Position numbers and translations under genes: made by a program. From positions 62,001 through 126,000 of the forward strand of contig NZ_JBFAPK010000015.1 of NCBI RefSeq assembly GCF_040676675.1: a DNA stretch of 64,000 bases. The letters are read 5' to 3'. This document shows, piece after piece, positions 1-9,064 of this stretch (position 1 is the stretch's first letter; each line of letters opens with the position of its first letter). Below the pieces are notes generated by a model. That model searched no databases. It saw only the letters and a program-made list of their open reading frames with translations, and was not told the DNA's origin. The DNA is from JBFAPK01 sp040676675 (GTDB taxonomy: Bacteria > Actinomycetota > Actinomycetes > Mycobacteriales > Micromonosporaceae).

Positions 1-246
1 GAGGCCGGCGCGGCGATCGCCGTCCAGCACGGCGCCCAGCTGCCGATCGACCCGTCGATCCTCCAGCGCGGGCTGGCGTTCGTGGCCGACTCCTTCGCGA
101 CCACCTTCTGGGTCGGCTTCGCGCTGGTCGTGGCGACCTTCGTGCCGATCGCGTTCCTGCCCCGCAAGCGCGTGGCGCCGCCCGCGCCGCAGGACCCGAG
201 CGGCGAGGGCGAGCAGCGTCCGGCCGCGCCGGTGCTGGTCCACTGA
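1..246 (+). CDS. MFS drug-efflux transporter, C-terminal fragment
   Basis: Only the last 81 residues are in the window, entering in frame 1 and stopping with TGA. They show one hydrophobic helix (starting TFWVGFALVVATFVPIAF) followed by a basic and then Pro/Glu-rich cytoplasmic tail. This is the usual end of 14-helix DHA2 (EmrB/QacA-type) proton-driven exporters. The segment before it (about residues 5-30) would be the last extracytoplasmic loop. The substrate cannot be told from the fragment. Another polytopic transporter family is possible because no diagnostic motif is visible. Confidence 0.6.
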   Translation, partial: EAGAAIAVQHGAQLPIDPSILQRGLAFVADSFATTFWVGFALVVATFVPIAFLPRKRVAPPAPQDPSGEGEQRPAAPVLVH

Positions 247-287
247 CGGACCGAGCGGGTGCCCGTCGCGGTCGCGGCGGGCACCGC

Positions 288-3089
288 TCAGCCCGGTGCC
301 GGCGTGAGTCGCGGGTCGACCAGCGGCGGTCCGGCCAGCTTCGCCCGTACCTGGGCGGCGTCCGGGTGGCCGAGCTCGTCCAGGATCTGCGCGGCCCCGG
401 TCCACGCCGCCCGGGCGGCCTCCCGGTCGCCCGCGGCCTGGTGCAGGTCGCCGAGGTGGTCGAGGGTACGGGTTTCGAGGTACCGGCTGCCGTCGGCCCG
501 GTACAGGTCGAGCGCCCGCCGGTAGTAGCCGACCGCCCGCCGCCGGTCGCCGAGACCGCCGTGGATGTAGCCGAGACTGTCGTACGCCGCGCCCTGGCCG
601 TGGGTGTCGCCGGACTCGACGGCCCGCTCCAGCGCGATCTCGCAGTAGACGAGCGCCCGCGCGTAGTCGCCGAGGCGGGCGTGGCACCAGCCGACGTTGT
701 TCAGCGCCTGGAACGTCCGTACCTCGGCGCCGGCGGCCCGGTAGAGCGCGAGGCACTCCTCGGCGTGCCGCAGCGCCTCGCGGTAGCGGCCCTGCCGCTC
801 GCGTACCCAGGTCAGGCCCTGATGGGCGTTGGCCTGCAGGACGAGGTCACCGGCCTGCCGGTACAGGCCGAGGGCGCGCTGGAGATGCACGTACGCCTCG
901 TCGCCGCGCCGCAGCCCCGTCAGCCCGACGGCGAGACTGCGGTGGATGTGGCCCCGGCCCGCCGGGTCCGTGACGCGGTGCGCGGTGTCCAGCACGGCCC
1001 GGTGCAGCACGTGGCGCCAGCGGCCGATCCGCAGGAAGAACGGGGTCAGCGTCCCGGCGAGCTGCCAGGTGTGCCGGTCGAAGCCGTGGCCGGCCGCGTG
1101 GTCCAGGGCGGCGAGCAGGGCCGGATGCTCCGCGGTCAGCCAGTCCAGCACGGCCCCGTGGTCGGGCAGCTGTTCGACCGTGACGCCGGGGGCGGGTTCG
1201 GCCAGCTCGATCGGGTCCAGGCTGCGGTAGAGCACCCGGGCGGCGGCGCGGGCCGTGTGCAGGTAGTAGTCGAGCACCCGGCCCAGGGCGGCGCGGCGGT
1301 CGGCCTCCGGGTCGTGCGCGTGCGCCAGCTCGGTGGCGTAGGCGCGGAGCAGGTCGTGCAGGGCGTACCGGCCCGGCGAGAGCTCGGTGACCAGGTGCAC
1401 GGTGGTCAGCGCGGTCAGCAGCGACCGCGCCCGCCCGACCGGTAGGCCGGCCAGGCTGGCCGCGGCGGTACCGGCGAGGTCCGGGCCGGGATGCAGCCCG
1501 AGCAGCCGGAACAGCCGGGCGGCGTCCGGACGCAGGGTCCGGTACGACCAGGAGAAGACCGCCCGTACCCCGGACGCCGGGGACTCGCCGTCGAACGCGT
1601 CCAGGCCGCCCCCGGCCGCGCGCAGTTCCCCGGCGACGGCGGCCAGCGCGAAACCCGGGTTGGTCACGGCCCGGGCGGCCACGACGACGAGCGCGAGCGG
1701 CAGGCCGGCGCAGAGCCGGACTATCTCGCGTACCGCGTCCGGCTCGGCCGCGACCCGCGCGACGCCGAGGCGGCTGACCAGCAGCTCGTGCGCCTCGGCG
1801 GCGGTCAGCAGGGCGACCGTCACCGGCCGGGCGCCCTCCCGGGCCACCAGGCCGGAGAGCCGGTTGCGGCTGGTCACCACCACGAGGCAGCCGGCCGCGC
1901 TGGGCAGCAGCGGACGTACCTGCGCCTCGTCGTACGCGTCGTCGAGGACGACGAGGATCCGCCGGTCCGCGACGAGGCTCCGGTAGAGGGCGACCCGCGC
2001 GTCCAGCGCCTCGGGGATCCGCTCCGGTGGCACGGCCAACGCCGTCAGGAACGCGGCGACCGCGTCGGCGGGGCTCGTCACGGCCGCGTCCGGGTCCGCC
2101 CCGCGCAGGTTCACGTACAGCTGCCCGTCCGGGAAGCGGGTACGGATCCGGTGCGCCCAGTGGACGGCGAGGGTCGTCTTGCCCACCCCGGCCGTACCGG
2201 TGATCACGCAGATGCCCGTGGCCACCCCGGTGAACTCCGCCGTCCCGAGCGTGTCGAGCTGGTCCAGGTACCCGGCGCGGCCGACGAAGCCGGCGAGGTC
2301 CGGCGGCAGTTGCGCCGGTACGACGGGCGCCGCGACGGCCGGCACGGCCTCGGCGATGATGGACGCCTCCAGCGCGCGCAGCTGCGGCCCGGGGTCCAGG
2401 CCGAGTTCGGCGATGAGCAACCGCCGGGCCCGCTGGTACGCGTCGAGCGCCTCGGCCCGGCGGCCGCAGCGGTCGAGCGCCGTTATCAACTGGGCGTGCA
2501 GCCGCTCCCGCAGCGGGTGTTCGTCGGTCAGCCGGAACAGCTCGGCGATCAGCTCCGGATGCCGCCCGGCGGCGAGTTCGGCGTCGATCCGGTCCGAGAT
2601 CGCGGCGAACCGCAGCTCCTCCAGGCTGCCGCAGAGGCGTTCCCGGGTGGCACCGCTCGCGGCGTCGGCGAGCGCGGGCCCCCGCCACAGGTCCAGCGCC
2701 TCGGCCAGCCGGGCCGACCGCAGGTCCGGATCCTCGACCGCCCGCGCCTCGTCGACCAGCCGGCGGAACCGGTGCAGGTCGATCGACTCCGGCTGCACCT
2801 GGAGCAGGTACCCGCCGCCGCGGGCGAGCAGCCGGGCCGGTTGGTGGACGTCGCCGGCCGCCACGGCCAGCGCGGCCCGCACCCGCGACATCAGGCTCTG
2901 CAGGATGGTCCTGGCGGCCGGCGGCGGATCCTGGTCCCAGAGCAGGGTGACGAGCCGCTCGGCGGTGACGACCCGGCGTGGTTCGAGGAGCAGGACGGCG
3001 AGGGCGAGCCGCTCCTGGCGCCGGTTCAGCCGGACGACCTCGCCCGCCGCGGAGCGGATTTCCACCGAGCCCAGCAGCCGGAACTCCAC
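288..3089 (-). CDS. AfsR/SARP-type transcriptional regulator (BTAD, NB-ARC, TPR)
   Basis: 933 residues with the AfsR architecture. An N-terminal winged-helix DNA-binding domain and bacterial transcriptional activation domain (about 1-250) are followed by an NB-ARC ATPase with P-loop GTAGVGKTT near residue 297 and Walker B ILVVLDDAYDE. A C-terminal tetratricopeptide superhelix spans about 640-900. Such proteins activate secondary-metabolism or morphological genes by binding direct repeats near -35 boxes, with the ATPase/TPR part as signal-sensing module. The chosen GTG start lies 7 nt after a TAGCCT box, so the mRNA is probably leaderless. The frame stays open far upstream, but that part is antisense to the sialidase gene and is not coding. 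No biosynthetic cluster is adjacent, so the target is unknown. Confidence 0.9.
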   Translation of the reverse strand: MEFRLLGSVEIRSAAGEVVRLNRRQERLALAVLLLEPRRVVTAERLVTLLWDQDPPPAARTILQSLMSRVRAALAVAAGDVHQPARLLARGGGYLLQVQPESIDLHRFRRLVDEARAVEDPDLRSARLAEALDLWRGPALADAASGATRERLCGSLEELRFAAISDRIDAELAAGRHPELIAELFRLTDEHPLRERLHAQLITALDRCGRRAEALDAYQRARRLLIAELGLDPGPQLRALEASIIAEAVPAVAAPVVPAQLPPDLAGFVGRAGYLDQLDTLGTAEFTGVATGICVITGTAGVGKTTLAVHWAHRIRTRFPDGQLYVNLRGADPDAAVTSPADAVAAFLTALAVPPERIPEALDARVALYRSLVADRRILVVLDDAYDEAQVRPLLPSAAGCLVVVTSRNRLSGLVAREGARPVTVALLTAAEAHELLVSRLGVARVAAEPDAVREIVRLCAGLPLALVVVAARAVTNPGFALAAVAGELRAAGGGLDAFDGESPASGVRAVFSWSYRTLRPDAARLFRLLGLHPGPDLAGTAAASLAGLPVGRARSLLTALTTVHLVTELSPGRYALHDLLRAYATELAHAHDPEADRRAALGRVLDYYLHTARAAARVLYRSLDPIELAEPAPGVTVEQLPDHGAVLDWLTAEHPALLAALDHAAGHGFDRHTWQLAGTLTPFFLRIGRWRHVLHRAVLDTAHRVTDPAGRGHIHRSLAVGLTGLRRGDEAYVHLQRALGLYRQAGDLVLQANAHQGLTWVRERQGRYREALRHAEECLALYRAAGAEVRTFQALNNVGWCHARLGDYARALVYCEIALERAVESGDTHGQGAAYDSLGYIHGGLGDRRRAVGYYRRALDLYRADGSRYLETRTLDHLGDLHQAAGDREAARAAWTGAAQILDELGHPDAAQVRAKLAGPPLVDPRLTPAPG

Positions 3090-3096
3090 GCGCGAC

Positions 3097-3102
3097 AGGC
3101 TA
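3097..3102 (-). promoter_or_regulatory. -10 box for leaderless AfsR-type gene
   Basis: On the minus strand TAGCCT is followed by 7 nt and then the GTG start of the regulator. That places the expected transcription start on the start codon. There is no Shine-Dalgarno sequence, which supports leaderless translation. This box decides the start choice. Confidence 0.5.
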
Positions 3103-3296
3103 CCCGCGATGCCGGTTCCCCGGTCGCCGCCGGCCGGCCAGTCCTTGTTAACGCGGCCTACGGTGCGGCAAGGAAATGTCATGGCGCCCGGGCGAGGCTG
3201 CGCCACGGCGCGACAGGGACCGCTGCGGCGGGACCGGGACCGCCCGCAGCCCGGCGAGGTCCGGGCCGACCGTCCAACGTGAGCGGAGTAACGGGG

Positions 3297-6203
3297 ATGT
3301 CTCTTCGAAGATCGGGCCGTACGTACCGCGCGGCGCTCGTACCCGGCCTGGTCGCCGCGGCGGCGCTGGCCGCACCGGCCGCGCCGGCGGTGGCCGGCAC
3401 GACCGCGCCCGCCGCCGCCGCACCGGCGACCGGCGCGGCCGCGGCGACCGGCTCGTTCGCCGAGACCGAGCTGTGGGACGCGACCGACACCGGCGACCGG
3501 TACGCCCGGATGCACGTCCAGGCGCTCGCCGTGCTGCACGCCGGTACGCCGGTGCCCGGCACCGGCGGCGCGCTCGCGGCGGACGTGGTGCTCACCGTCA
3601 CCGAGGGGCGCTACACGGACAGCGACGGGAGCAAGAAGGACCTGCTGCTGCGGCGCAGCGTGGACGGGGGGCGCACCTGGTCCGGCAGCGTCGTCGTGGT
3701 CGCCGACGACACCCCGCCCGGCACGGACAGCATCGGCAGCCCGTCGCTGCTGGCGGACGAGGAGACCGGCTCGGCCTTCCTCTTCTGGCGCGGCGGCGGC
3801 GCGTCGATGTGGCTGAAGCGCACCGACGACGCCGGCCTGACCTGGGGCGCTCCGGTGAACCTGAGCCCGCTCTACGCCACCAACCCGAACGGCTGGACGA
3901 GCCGGAGCCCCACGCCGGGACACGGCATCCAGCTCTCCGGCGGCCGGCTGCTGATGCCGGTCGGTCACAAGGCCGGCGGCGGTGGGGAGCCCAACTACGG
4001 CGACGACGTGCTCTACAGCGACGACCACGGCGCGACCTGGCGGCGCAGCACCCCGATCTTCTCGGCGAGCTACCCGATCGGCGAGAGCCGGGTCTTCCAG
4101 CGCGACGACGGCGCGGTGGTGATCAACGGTCGGTGGGGCTCCGGCGGGGTGCGGTACCGCGCCACGGCGGTCAGCACCGACGGCGGGGCCACCTGGTCGG
4201 CCCCGGTCTTCGACGGCGCGATCGCGCCGTTCGTCTCCGTGGACGCCGGGATGACCCGGTTCACCCGGAACGGCGTCGGCCGCCTGCTGCTCAGCCGGCC
4301 GGACGCGGCGGCGCGGGAGAACATGACCGTCTCGATCTCGTACGACGACGGCGCCAGCTACCGGTACAGCCGGGTGGTCAACCCCGGCCCGTCGTACTAC
4401 TCGGACCTCGCGGTCCTCAGCGACGGCGCGATCCTGCTGGTCTACGGCCGCGACGGGGTCTCGCGTGGCTACCCGGACCGGATCTCGGCCGCCCGGTTCG
4501 ACCTGGAGTGGCTGACGAACGGGCGGGACAGCCTGGCCGGCGGGCCGGGGTTCACCCGTTCCGAGCAGGAGCTGGCGACCGCGCAGGCGCGTACCGGCTC
4601 GAGTGCCGCGCCGCAGCTCGTCGCGGAGGCCGACGCCCGGGGCGGCCAGGTCGTGCGGTACGCGGCCCCCGGGAAGGACGCGTACGTCGAGATGCCGTTC
4701 ACGGTCCCGACCGCCGGCGGCTACGAGGTGTCGGTACGCCACCAGCGGGGGAGCGACCGGGCGAAGCTGCGTACCGGCGTCGACGGGGTGGACCTGCCGT
4801 ACGGCCGGGTCGACCCTACGGCCGGCGCGGGCACGGGCTACCAGGTCTACCCGCTGGGCACGGTCGCGCTGACGGCGGGCACGCACTGGATCCGGTTCAC
4901 GGTCGTCGGTCCGGGACGCGGCAACGGTCTTGTGGTCGCCCCCGACCAACTGCTGCTGACCTCGGGCGGTCCCGCCGCGGACGCCCCGGTCGCCGTCGCG
5001 GACAACGGCGGGCAGGCCAGCTTCGAGATGGTCGGCGCCTGGACCGAGCTGCAGGAGCCGCTCGGGTACTACGGGCAGTTCTACCGCGAGAAGGCGGCCG
5101 GGACCGGCGGCGCGGTGGCGCGGTTCCGGCCGGACGTACCGGCGACCGGCGTCTACGAGGTGGCGGTCTGGTACCCGGCGGCCGCCGACCAGGCGACCAA
5201 CGCGCCGTATGTGGTGCGCTCCGCGGACGGGGCGGCGACGGTCCGGGTCAACCAGCGGACCGAGGGTTCGCGCTGGGTGGTGCTCGGCAGCTACGCGTTC
5301 GTCGCCGGGGACACCGCCACGGTCGAGCTGTCCGACGACGCGAACGGGGTCGTCGTCGCCGACGCGGTGCGGCTCAGCCCGGTCGGCCGGGTCGCGGACA
5401 ACGACACGGCCGGCTTCGCGCAGGTCTCCGGGGCCTGGAACCCGGCGACCGGGGTGACCGGCTACTGGGGACACAACTACCGCACCAGCCCGGCGGGCAG
5501 CGGTGGGTCGCGGGTGCGCTGGCAACCGGAGGTGCCGGTAACGGGGGTGTACCAGGTCTCGGCCTGGTACACGGCCGACACCAACCGGGCCAGCAACGCG
5601 CCGTACGTGGTCAACCACGCGGGCGGTTCGACGACGGTACGGGTGGACCAGCGCAGCCGGGGCTCGCAGTGGGTCCCGCTCGGCTACTTCTCGTTCACCG
5701 CCGGCACGGGCACGGTCGAGCTGAGCGGCGACGCGGACGGCTACGTCGTCGCCGACGCGGTCCGCCTGGTCTACCAGGGCGTGGTCGCCGACAACGCCGG
5801 CGCGGCCGACGACGCCGGGTCGGGCTTCGCGGTCGTCTCCGGCGCCGACTGGAACACCAACGCCTCCGGGGTGGCCGGGTACTACGGCACGAACTACGCC
5901 ACCAGCCCGGCCGGCAGCGGCGCGTCCCGGGCCCGGTGGCAGCTCGCCGTGCCGGCGGCGGGGGTGTACCAGGTCGCGGTCTGGTACACCGCCGACCCCA
6001 ACCGGGCGTCGAACGCGCCGTACGTGGTGCAGCACGCGGGCGGTTCGACGACGGTACGGGTGAACCAGCAGTCGCGGGGCGGCCAGTGGGTCGCGCTCGG
6101 CGAGTTCCGGTTCGCCGCCGGTACGGCCACCGTCGAGTTGTCCGACGACGCGAACGGGTACGTCATCGCCGACGCCGTACGGCTGCTGCCGCAGCGCCCG
6201 TAG
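3297..6203 (+). CDS. Secreted exo-alpha-sialidase with golvesin-like C-terminal repeats
   Basis: 968 residues. A signal peptide (about 1-45, Arg-rich start then an Ala-rich core) precedes a six-bladed sialidase domain (about 50-420) with at least four Asp-boxes: SVDGGRTWSG, TDDAGLTWGA, SDDHGATWRR and STDGGATWSA. A beta-sandwich glycan-binding-like module follows (about 435-560). Then come three tandem domains of about 125 residues (starting near 566, 698 and 828) sharing the pattern VADN...G.W......GYYG.NY......G. and ending in VELSDDANGYVVADAVRL. This pattern matches the golvesin/Xly C-terminal binding domain. The enzyme should release terminal sialic acid (or a related nonulosonate) outside the cell. 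The ATG has a good GGAG-type site upstream. A second sialidase of different architecture lies at 29477. Catalytic Tyr/Glu residues were not assigned. Confidence 0.85.
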   Translation: MSLRRSGRTYRAALVPGLVAAAALAAPAAPAVAGTTAPAAAAPATGAAAATGSFAETELWDATDTGDRYARMHVQALAVLHAGTPVPGTGGALAADVVLTVTEGRYTDSDGSKKDLLLRRSVDGGRTWSGSVVVVADDTPPGTDSIGSPSLLADEETGSAFLFWRGGGASMWLKRTDDAGLTWGAPVNLSPLYATNPNGWTSRSPTPGHGIQLSGGRLLMPVGHKAGGGGEPNYGDDVLYSDDHGATWRRSTPIFSASYPIGESRVFQRDDGAVVINGRWGSGGVRYRATAVSTDGGATWSAPVFDGAIAPFVSVDAGMTRFTRNGVGRLLLSRPDAAARENMTVSISYDDGASYRYSRVVNPGPSYYSDLAVLSDGAILLVYGRDGVSRGYPDRISAARFDLEWLTNGRDSLAGGPGFTRSEQELATAQARTGSSAAPQLVAEADARGGQVVRYAAPGKDAYVEMPFTVPTAGGYEVSVRHQRGSDRAKLRTGVDGVDLPYGRVDPTAGAGTGYQVYPLGTVALTAGTHWIRFTVVGPGRGNGLVVAPDQLLLTSGGPAADAPVAVADNGGQASFEMVGAWTELQEPLGYYGQFYREKAAGTGGAVARFRPDVPATGVYEVAVWYPAAADQATNAPYVVRSADGAATVRVNQRTEGSRWVVLGSYAFVAGDTATVELSDDANGVVVADAVRLSPVGRVADNDTAGFAQVSGAWNPATGVTGYWGHNYRTSPAGSGGSRVRWQPEVPVTGVYQVSAWYTADTNRASNAPYVVNHAGGSTTVRVDQRSRGSQWVPLGYFSFTAGTGTVELSGDADGYVVADAVRLVYQGVVADNAGAADDAGSGFAVVSGADWNTNASGVAGYYGTNYATSPAGSGASRARWQLAVPAAGVYQVAVWYTADPNRASNAPYVVQHAGGSTTVRVNQQSRGGQWVALGEFRFAAGTATVELSDDANGYVIADAVRLLPQRP

Positions 6204-6337
6204 GTCGGCGGCGCGGCGCGGGGCTTGGTCGGGCGGACCCGGTCAAGCCCCGCGCCGCCGGCTCAGGAGGCGACGATGCCCTCCCCGCCGACGGCGTCCG
6301 GCACGGTGACCGACGCGCCGGGGCGCGGGGCGCGGTT

Positions 6338-6562
6338 TCAGCGCGGCGACTCGCGTACCACCGCGAGCAGCCCCTCGAAGTCCTCGGTGCACGGGCCGCA
6401 GGCGCGCAGGTGCGCGGCGATTCCCGGGTACCGGCGCTCCGCCGCTTCGGCGTCGGTGGCCGCCAGCTCGACGTAGACGTGGAGCATCTCCATCGCCTCA
6501 CCGCAGCCCACGTCGCGGGGGTCGGTGTGCAGGAAGCGGTCCAGGGCAGACCAGTCGTTCAT
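6338..6562 (-). CDS. Zinc-binding anti-sigma factor, small soluble type
   Basis: 74 residues starting MNDWSALDRF. The C-terminal half contains HLRACGPC, an exact H-x3-C-x2-C ZAS motif (zinc-binding anti-sigma). No membrane helix follows it, so this is a cytoplasmic RsrA/ChrR-like inhibitor rather than a transmembrane one. Its ATG overlaps the stop of the upstream sigma gene (ATGA), the classic coupled arrangement for a sigma factor and its anti-sigma. Cys/His zinc chemistry in this family can make release of sigma redox-sensitive, and a peroxiredoxin gene is transcribed divergently. Function is inferred from motif and position. Confidence 0.8.
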   Translation of the reverse strand: MNDWSALDRFLHTDPRDVGCGEAMEMLHVYVELAATDAEAAERRYPGIAAHLRACGPCTEDFEGLLAVVRESPR

Positions 6563-7230
6563 GGGCGCTCCGATACGTCGTGGTGCAGGTAGCCGTCGGC
6601 GACCAGAGCGGCCCGGAGCTTACGTCTCGCGTCGAACATCGCCTTGTAGATCGCGTTGCGGTTCGACCCGAGCTGGACGACCAGGGCGTCCAGCGGTACC
6701 CCGTCGAGCACGAGCGCCACGAAGATCCGGCGCTGGTGCGCGGTCAGCTCCGTGTCCACGGCCTTGCGCAGCGCCGCGGCCAGGTCGCGCCACTCGGAGT
6801 GCCGGGCCGGGTCCACGCCGAACCGGTCGGGCAACCGGTCCCAGTCCTCGGTCTCCATCGGTACGGTCGGGCGCCGCCAGAAGTGCCGGCCGAGCTTGTT
6901 CGACACCTCGAAGACGGCGAACTTGTACGCCCAGGTGGTGAACCGGCTCTCGCCCCGGAACTGCCCGATCTTGTCGAGGACCGCCAGCACCGCGTCGGCC
7001 GCGGCCTGGTGCGCCAGGTCGTCGAGCTCCGGACCCTGGGCGCCCAGGAGGCCGCCGCGCCGCCGGACCTCGCCACGGGCCACGCGCAGCAGCAGGGCGT
7101 GCAGCCGCTCCAGGGCCGCCTCCCGCTCCGCTCCGCCGCCGCGCAGCGCGCGCAGCCACTCGGCCGACTCCGGATCGGGTCGCGCCGGTTCGACCTGCCG
7201 CTCGTCCACTGCCGGGTCCGCCGGTACCAC
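6559..7230 (-). CDS. ECF-type RNA polymerase sigma factor
   Basis: 223 residues. Region 2 (about 55-120) has ELDDLAHQAAADAVLAVLDK and RFTTWAYKFAVFEV, typical sigma-70 core-binding and -10 recognition helices. Region 4 (about 165-215) has TAHQRRIFVAL and the helix-turn-helix-like SNRNAIYKAMFDARRKLR. The gene overlaps the ZAS anti-sigma gene by 4 nt. The GTG start at 7230 was chosen because TAGAGT lies exactly 7 nt upstream (leaderless). An in-frame ATG at 7356 would add an Arg-Ser-rich stretch derived from a hexanucleotide repeat and looks non-coding. The gene is divergent from the peroxiredoxin, which suggests an oxidative or envelope-stress regulon. Confidence 0.85.
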   Translation of the reverse strand: MVPADPAVDERQVEPARPDPESAEWLRALRGGGAEREAALERLHALLLRVARGEVRRRGGLLGAQGPELDDLAHQAAADAVLAVLDKIGQFRGESRFTTWAYKFAVFEVSNKLGRHFWRRPTVPMETEDWDRLPDRFGVDPARHSEWRDLAAALRKAVDTELTAHQRRIFVALVLDGVPLDALVVQLGSNRNAIYKAMFDARRKLRAALVADGYLHHDVSERP

Positions 7231-7237
7231 GAACCGA

Positions 7238-7283
7238 ACTCTAGCCAGCTGGCCGGCGACGCTCCTGGTCCGGATCCGATTCC
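7238..7283 (-). promoter_or_regulatory. Two candidate promoters for the sigma/anti-sigma operon
   Basis: Proximal: TAGAGT (7238-7243) sits 7 nt before the GTG start, giving a leaderless transcript. Distal: on the minus strand GGAAT (7279-7283) is followed by 18 nt and GTC (7258-7260). This is one base from the GGAAT-N18-GTT element used by SigR/SigH-type thiol-stress sigma factors, and it would give an autoregulatory start about 20 nt before the GTG. The second reading is speculative. Confidence 0.4.
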
Positions 7284-7437
7284 GTGGGACGGGCGGTACC
7301 GGGATCGCGCGCCGGTGCGCCCGCGACCGTGACCGTGACCGTGACCGGCGTCTCATCCGGTAAGACCGGACCCGCGCGGCGACACCAACCCCTCGTCACG
7401 GTACCGAGCCGTGCGTGACCCGATGGAGGAGATGCAA

Positions 7438-7929
7438 ATGGCCCTTCTGCACCCTGGTGAGCGGTTTCCGACGCTCCCGGTGTCGTTGCCCGGCGCCGAC
7501 GCTCTCTCGCTTCCCGACGCGTTCGCCGGTCACTACGGCGTGGTGCTCTTCTACCGCGGCTCGTGGTGCCCGTACTGCACCGCCCAGCTCCGGGCGTTCC
7601 AGCGGTCGTTGGCCAAGCTCGCCGAGGCGGACATCAAGGTCGTCGCGGTTTCGGTCGACGACGAGGCCACCACGAGGGACCTGGTCGCGAAGCACGGCCT
7701 GGAGTTCCCGGTGGGGTACGGCGCCGACGCGCGCGCGGTCGCCGAGGCGACGGGCGCCTTCGTCAACGACGACCCGGTGTACCTGCAGTCGACCGGGTTC
7801 GTCCTCGACCCGCAGGGCCGGATCATCGTCAGCGTCTATTCGAGCGGGGCGATCGGTCGCCTCGTACCCGAGGACGTCGCCGGCCTTGTCAGCTACGTCC
7901 GGGAGTACGCGGCCGGCCAGGCCGCGTAG
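7438..7929 (+). CDS. AhpC/TSA-family peroxiredoxin
   Basis: 163 residues with a thioredoxin fold: YGVVLFYRGSWCPYC (C44 and C47) after the first beta strand, then AEADIKVVAVSVDD and a VYLQSTGFVLDPQGRI strand pair. The peroxidatic cysteine sits in the expected position of the AhpC/TSA superfamily. The CPYC pattern also resembles thioredoxin-like disulfide reductases. It should reduce hydroperoxides in the cytoplasm, since no signal peptide is present. The ATG has GGAGGAG 7 nt upstream. Two ATGs just upstream lie within or next to that ribosome site and were rejected. Divergent from the sigma/ZAS pair, and 13 nt before the next gene, so probably cotranscribed with it. Confidence 0.85.
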   Translation: MALLHPGERFPTLPVSLPGADALSLPDAFAGHYGVVLFYRGSWCPYCTAQLRAFQRSLAKLAEADIKVVAVSVDDEATTRDLVAKHGLEFPVGYGADARAVAEATGAFVNDDPVYLQSTGFVLDPQGRIIVSVYSSGAIGRLVPEDVAGLVSYVREYAAGQAA

Positions 7930-7942
7930 CGGAGCCGCCGCC

Positions 7943-9064
7943 ATGACCCGCCCGGCCATGACCCGCCCGGACCGGAGCGACCCGGACCGCGCCGCCTTCA
8001 CCGTCGAGCGGCGGGAGCGCTGGCGGCTGTACGCGCCCGGCGGGGAGCCGTTCCTCTCCGTGGGCGTGGTCCACGCCGACGACACCAACCTGCGCTACCC
8101 GCACAACATCGAGATTTGGCGGAGCCGGTACGGCGGTTCGCGCCGGCGGTGGCTGCGCGAAGGGCTGGTGCCCGAGCTGACCAACTGGGGCTTCAACACC
8201 ATCGGCTGGACCTCGGAGTACGTCAGCGGCAGCGGCCTCGCCCTCGACGGGGGCGTGGTCGACCTCGGCCACTCCGGGGGACTGCCGCCGGACGACCTCG
8301 CCGAGGCGGGCGTGCCGTACACGCTCTCGCTGCGGGTCGCCGAGATCGAGCACTGGAACGGCGTCCCCGCCTACCGCGACCCGCGTACCCCCGCCTTCGC
8401 GCAGTGGTGTGACCACCTGGCGCGGACGCTGTGCCGTCCCGACGACCCGAACCTGCTCGGGTACTTCCTCGTCGACGTGCCGTGCTGGGACCGGCACCCC
8501 ACCGGGCTCGGCTACCCGCCCGAGGAGCTCCCGGCGATCGCGGAGGCGTACTACCGCGTGGCCACCGAGGCGATCCGGCGGCACGACCCGAGCCACCTGA
8601 TCCTGGGCGACCGGTACGGCACCCGCGCCGGGGTGCCCGAGCCGGTGCTCGACGCGATGGCCCCGTACGTCGACGTGCTGTCGGTGCAGACCTTCCCCGG
8701 CCCCGAGCCGGGTCGCCTCGACGCGGCGCTGGACCTGATCGAGCGGTGGCACGAGCGCACCACCCGGCCGGTCCTCATCGCCGACACCGGCAACTGGTGC
8801 CCCACGGTGATGAGCCCGGGACGCGTCGGTTCGGCCCGGGACCAGCGGGAACGGGGTGCGGGCTACGTCGCCTCGGCCGAGGCGTTCGCCGCCCGACCCT
8901 GGTGCCTGGGCTGGCACTGGTGCGGCTGGCTGGAGAACCCGCACCGCGGCTTCGGGCTGAAGGACCCGTGGGACGAGCCGTACCGGGATCTCGTGGCGGC
9001 GGTCACCGAGACGAACCACCGACTGGGCGGGTCGTACGCGCCGAAGCCGAGCGGCGCTCGGTAA
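7943..9064 (+). CDS. Agarase-like TIM-barrel glycoside hydrolase family protein
   Basis: 373 residues with no signal peptide. The N-terminus reads WRLYAPGGEPFLSVGVVHAD, the sugar-hydrolase opening typical of beta-agarase-like barrels. Later strands include LTNWGFNTIGWTSE, NLLGYFLVDVPCWD, HLILGDRYGT, VDVLSVQTFPG and PVLIADTGNWC, ending in CLGWHWCGWLENPHRG. The order fits an (alpha/beta)8 hydrolase related to GH50/GH86-like agarases. Because it lacks a secretion signal, it probably acts on an imported oligosaccharide or has another role. The usual catalytic Glu after strand 4 is not obvious (strand 4 gives FLVDVP), so activity is uncertain. GGAG lies 8 nt before the ATG. Likely in an operon with the peroxiredoxin. 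Confidence 0.6.
   Translation: MTRPAMTRPDRSDPDRAAFTVERRERWRLYAPGGEPFLSVGVVHADDTNLRYPHNIEIWRSRYGGSRRRWLREGLVPELTNWGFNTIGWTSEYVSGSGLALDGGVVDLGHSGGLPPDDLAEAGVPYTLSLRVAEIEHWNGVPAYRDPRTPAFAQWCDHLARTLCRPDDPNLLGYFLVDVPCWDRHPTGLGYPPEELPAIAEAYYRVATEAIRRHDPSHLILGDRYGTRAGVPEPVLDAMAPYVDVLSVQTFPGPEPGRLDAALDLIERWHERTTRPVLIADTGNWCPTVMSPGRVGSARDQRERGAGYVASAEAFAARPWCLGWHWCGWLENPHRGFGLKDPWDEPYRDLVAAVTETNHRLGGSYAPKPSGAR

Noticed and set aside
3090..6035. In-frame minus-strand extension of the AfsR-type gene to about 1915 codons
   Set aside because: It is antisense to the sialidase, and its translation is low-complexity Arg/Val/Ala text. The BTAD start and -10 box at 3089-3102 fix the true start.
7323..7346. 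Four tandem GACCGT-like hexamers as a possible iteron or operator
   Set aside because: Short and simple; no second cluster or inverted element, so more likely replication slippage.
7317..7356. N-terminal extension of the sigma factor from an ATG at 7356
   Set aside because: The extension translates the GACCGT hexanucleotide repeat as Arg-Ser repeats and lacks a ribosome site; the TAGAGT-GTG start is better placed.
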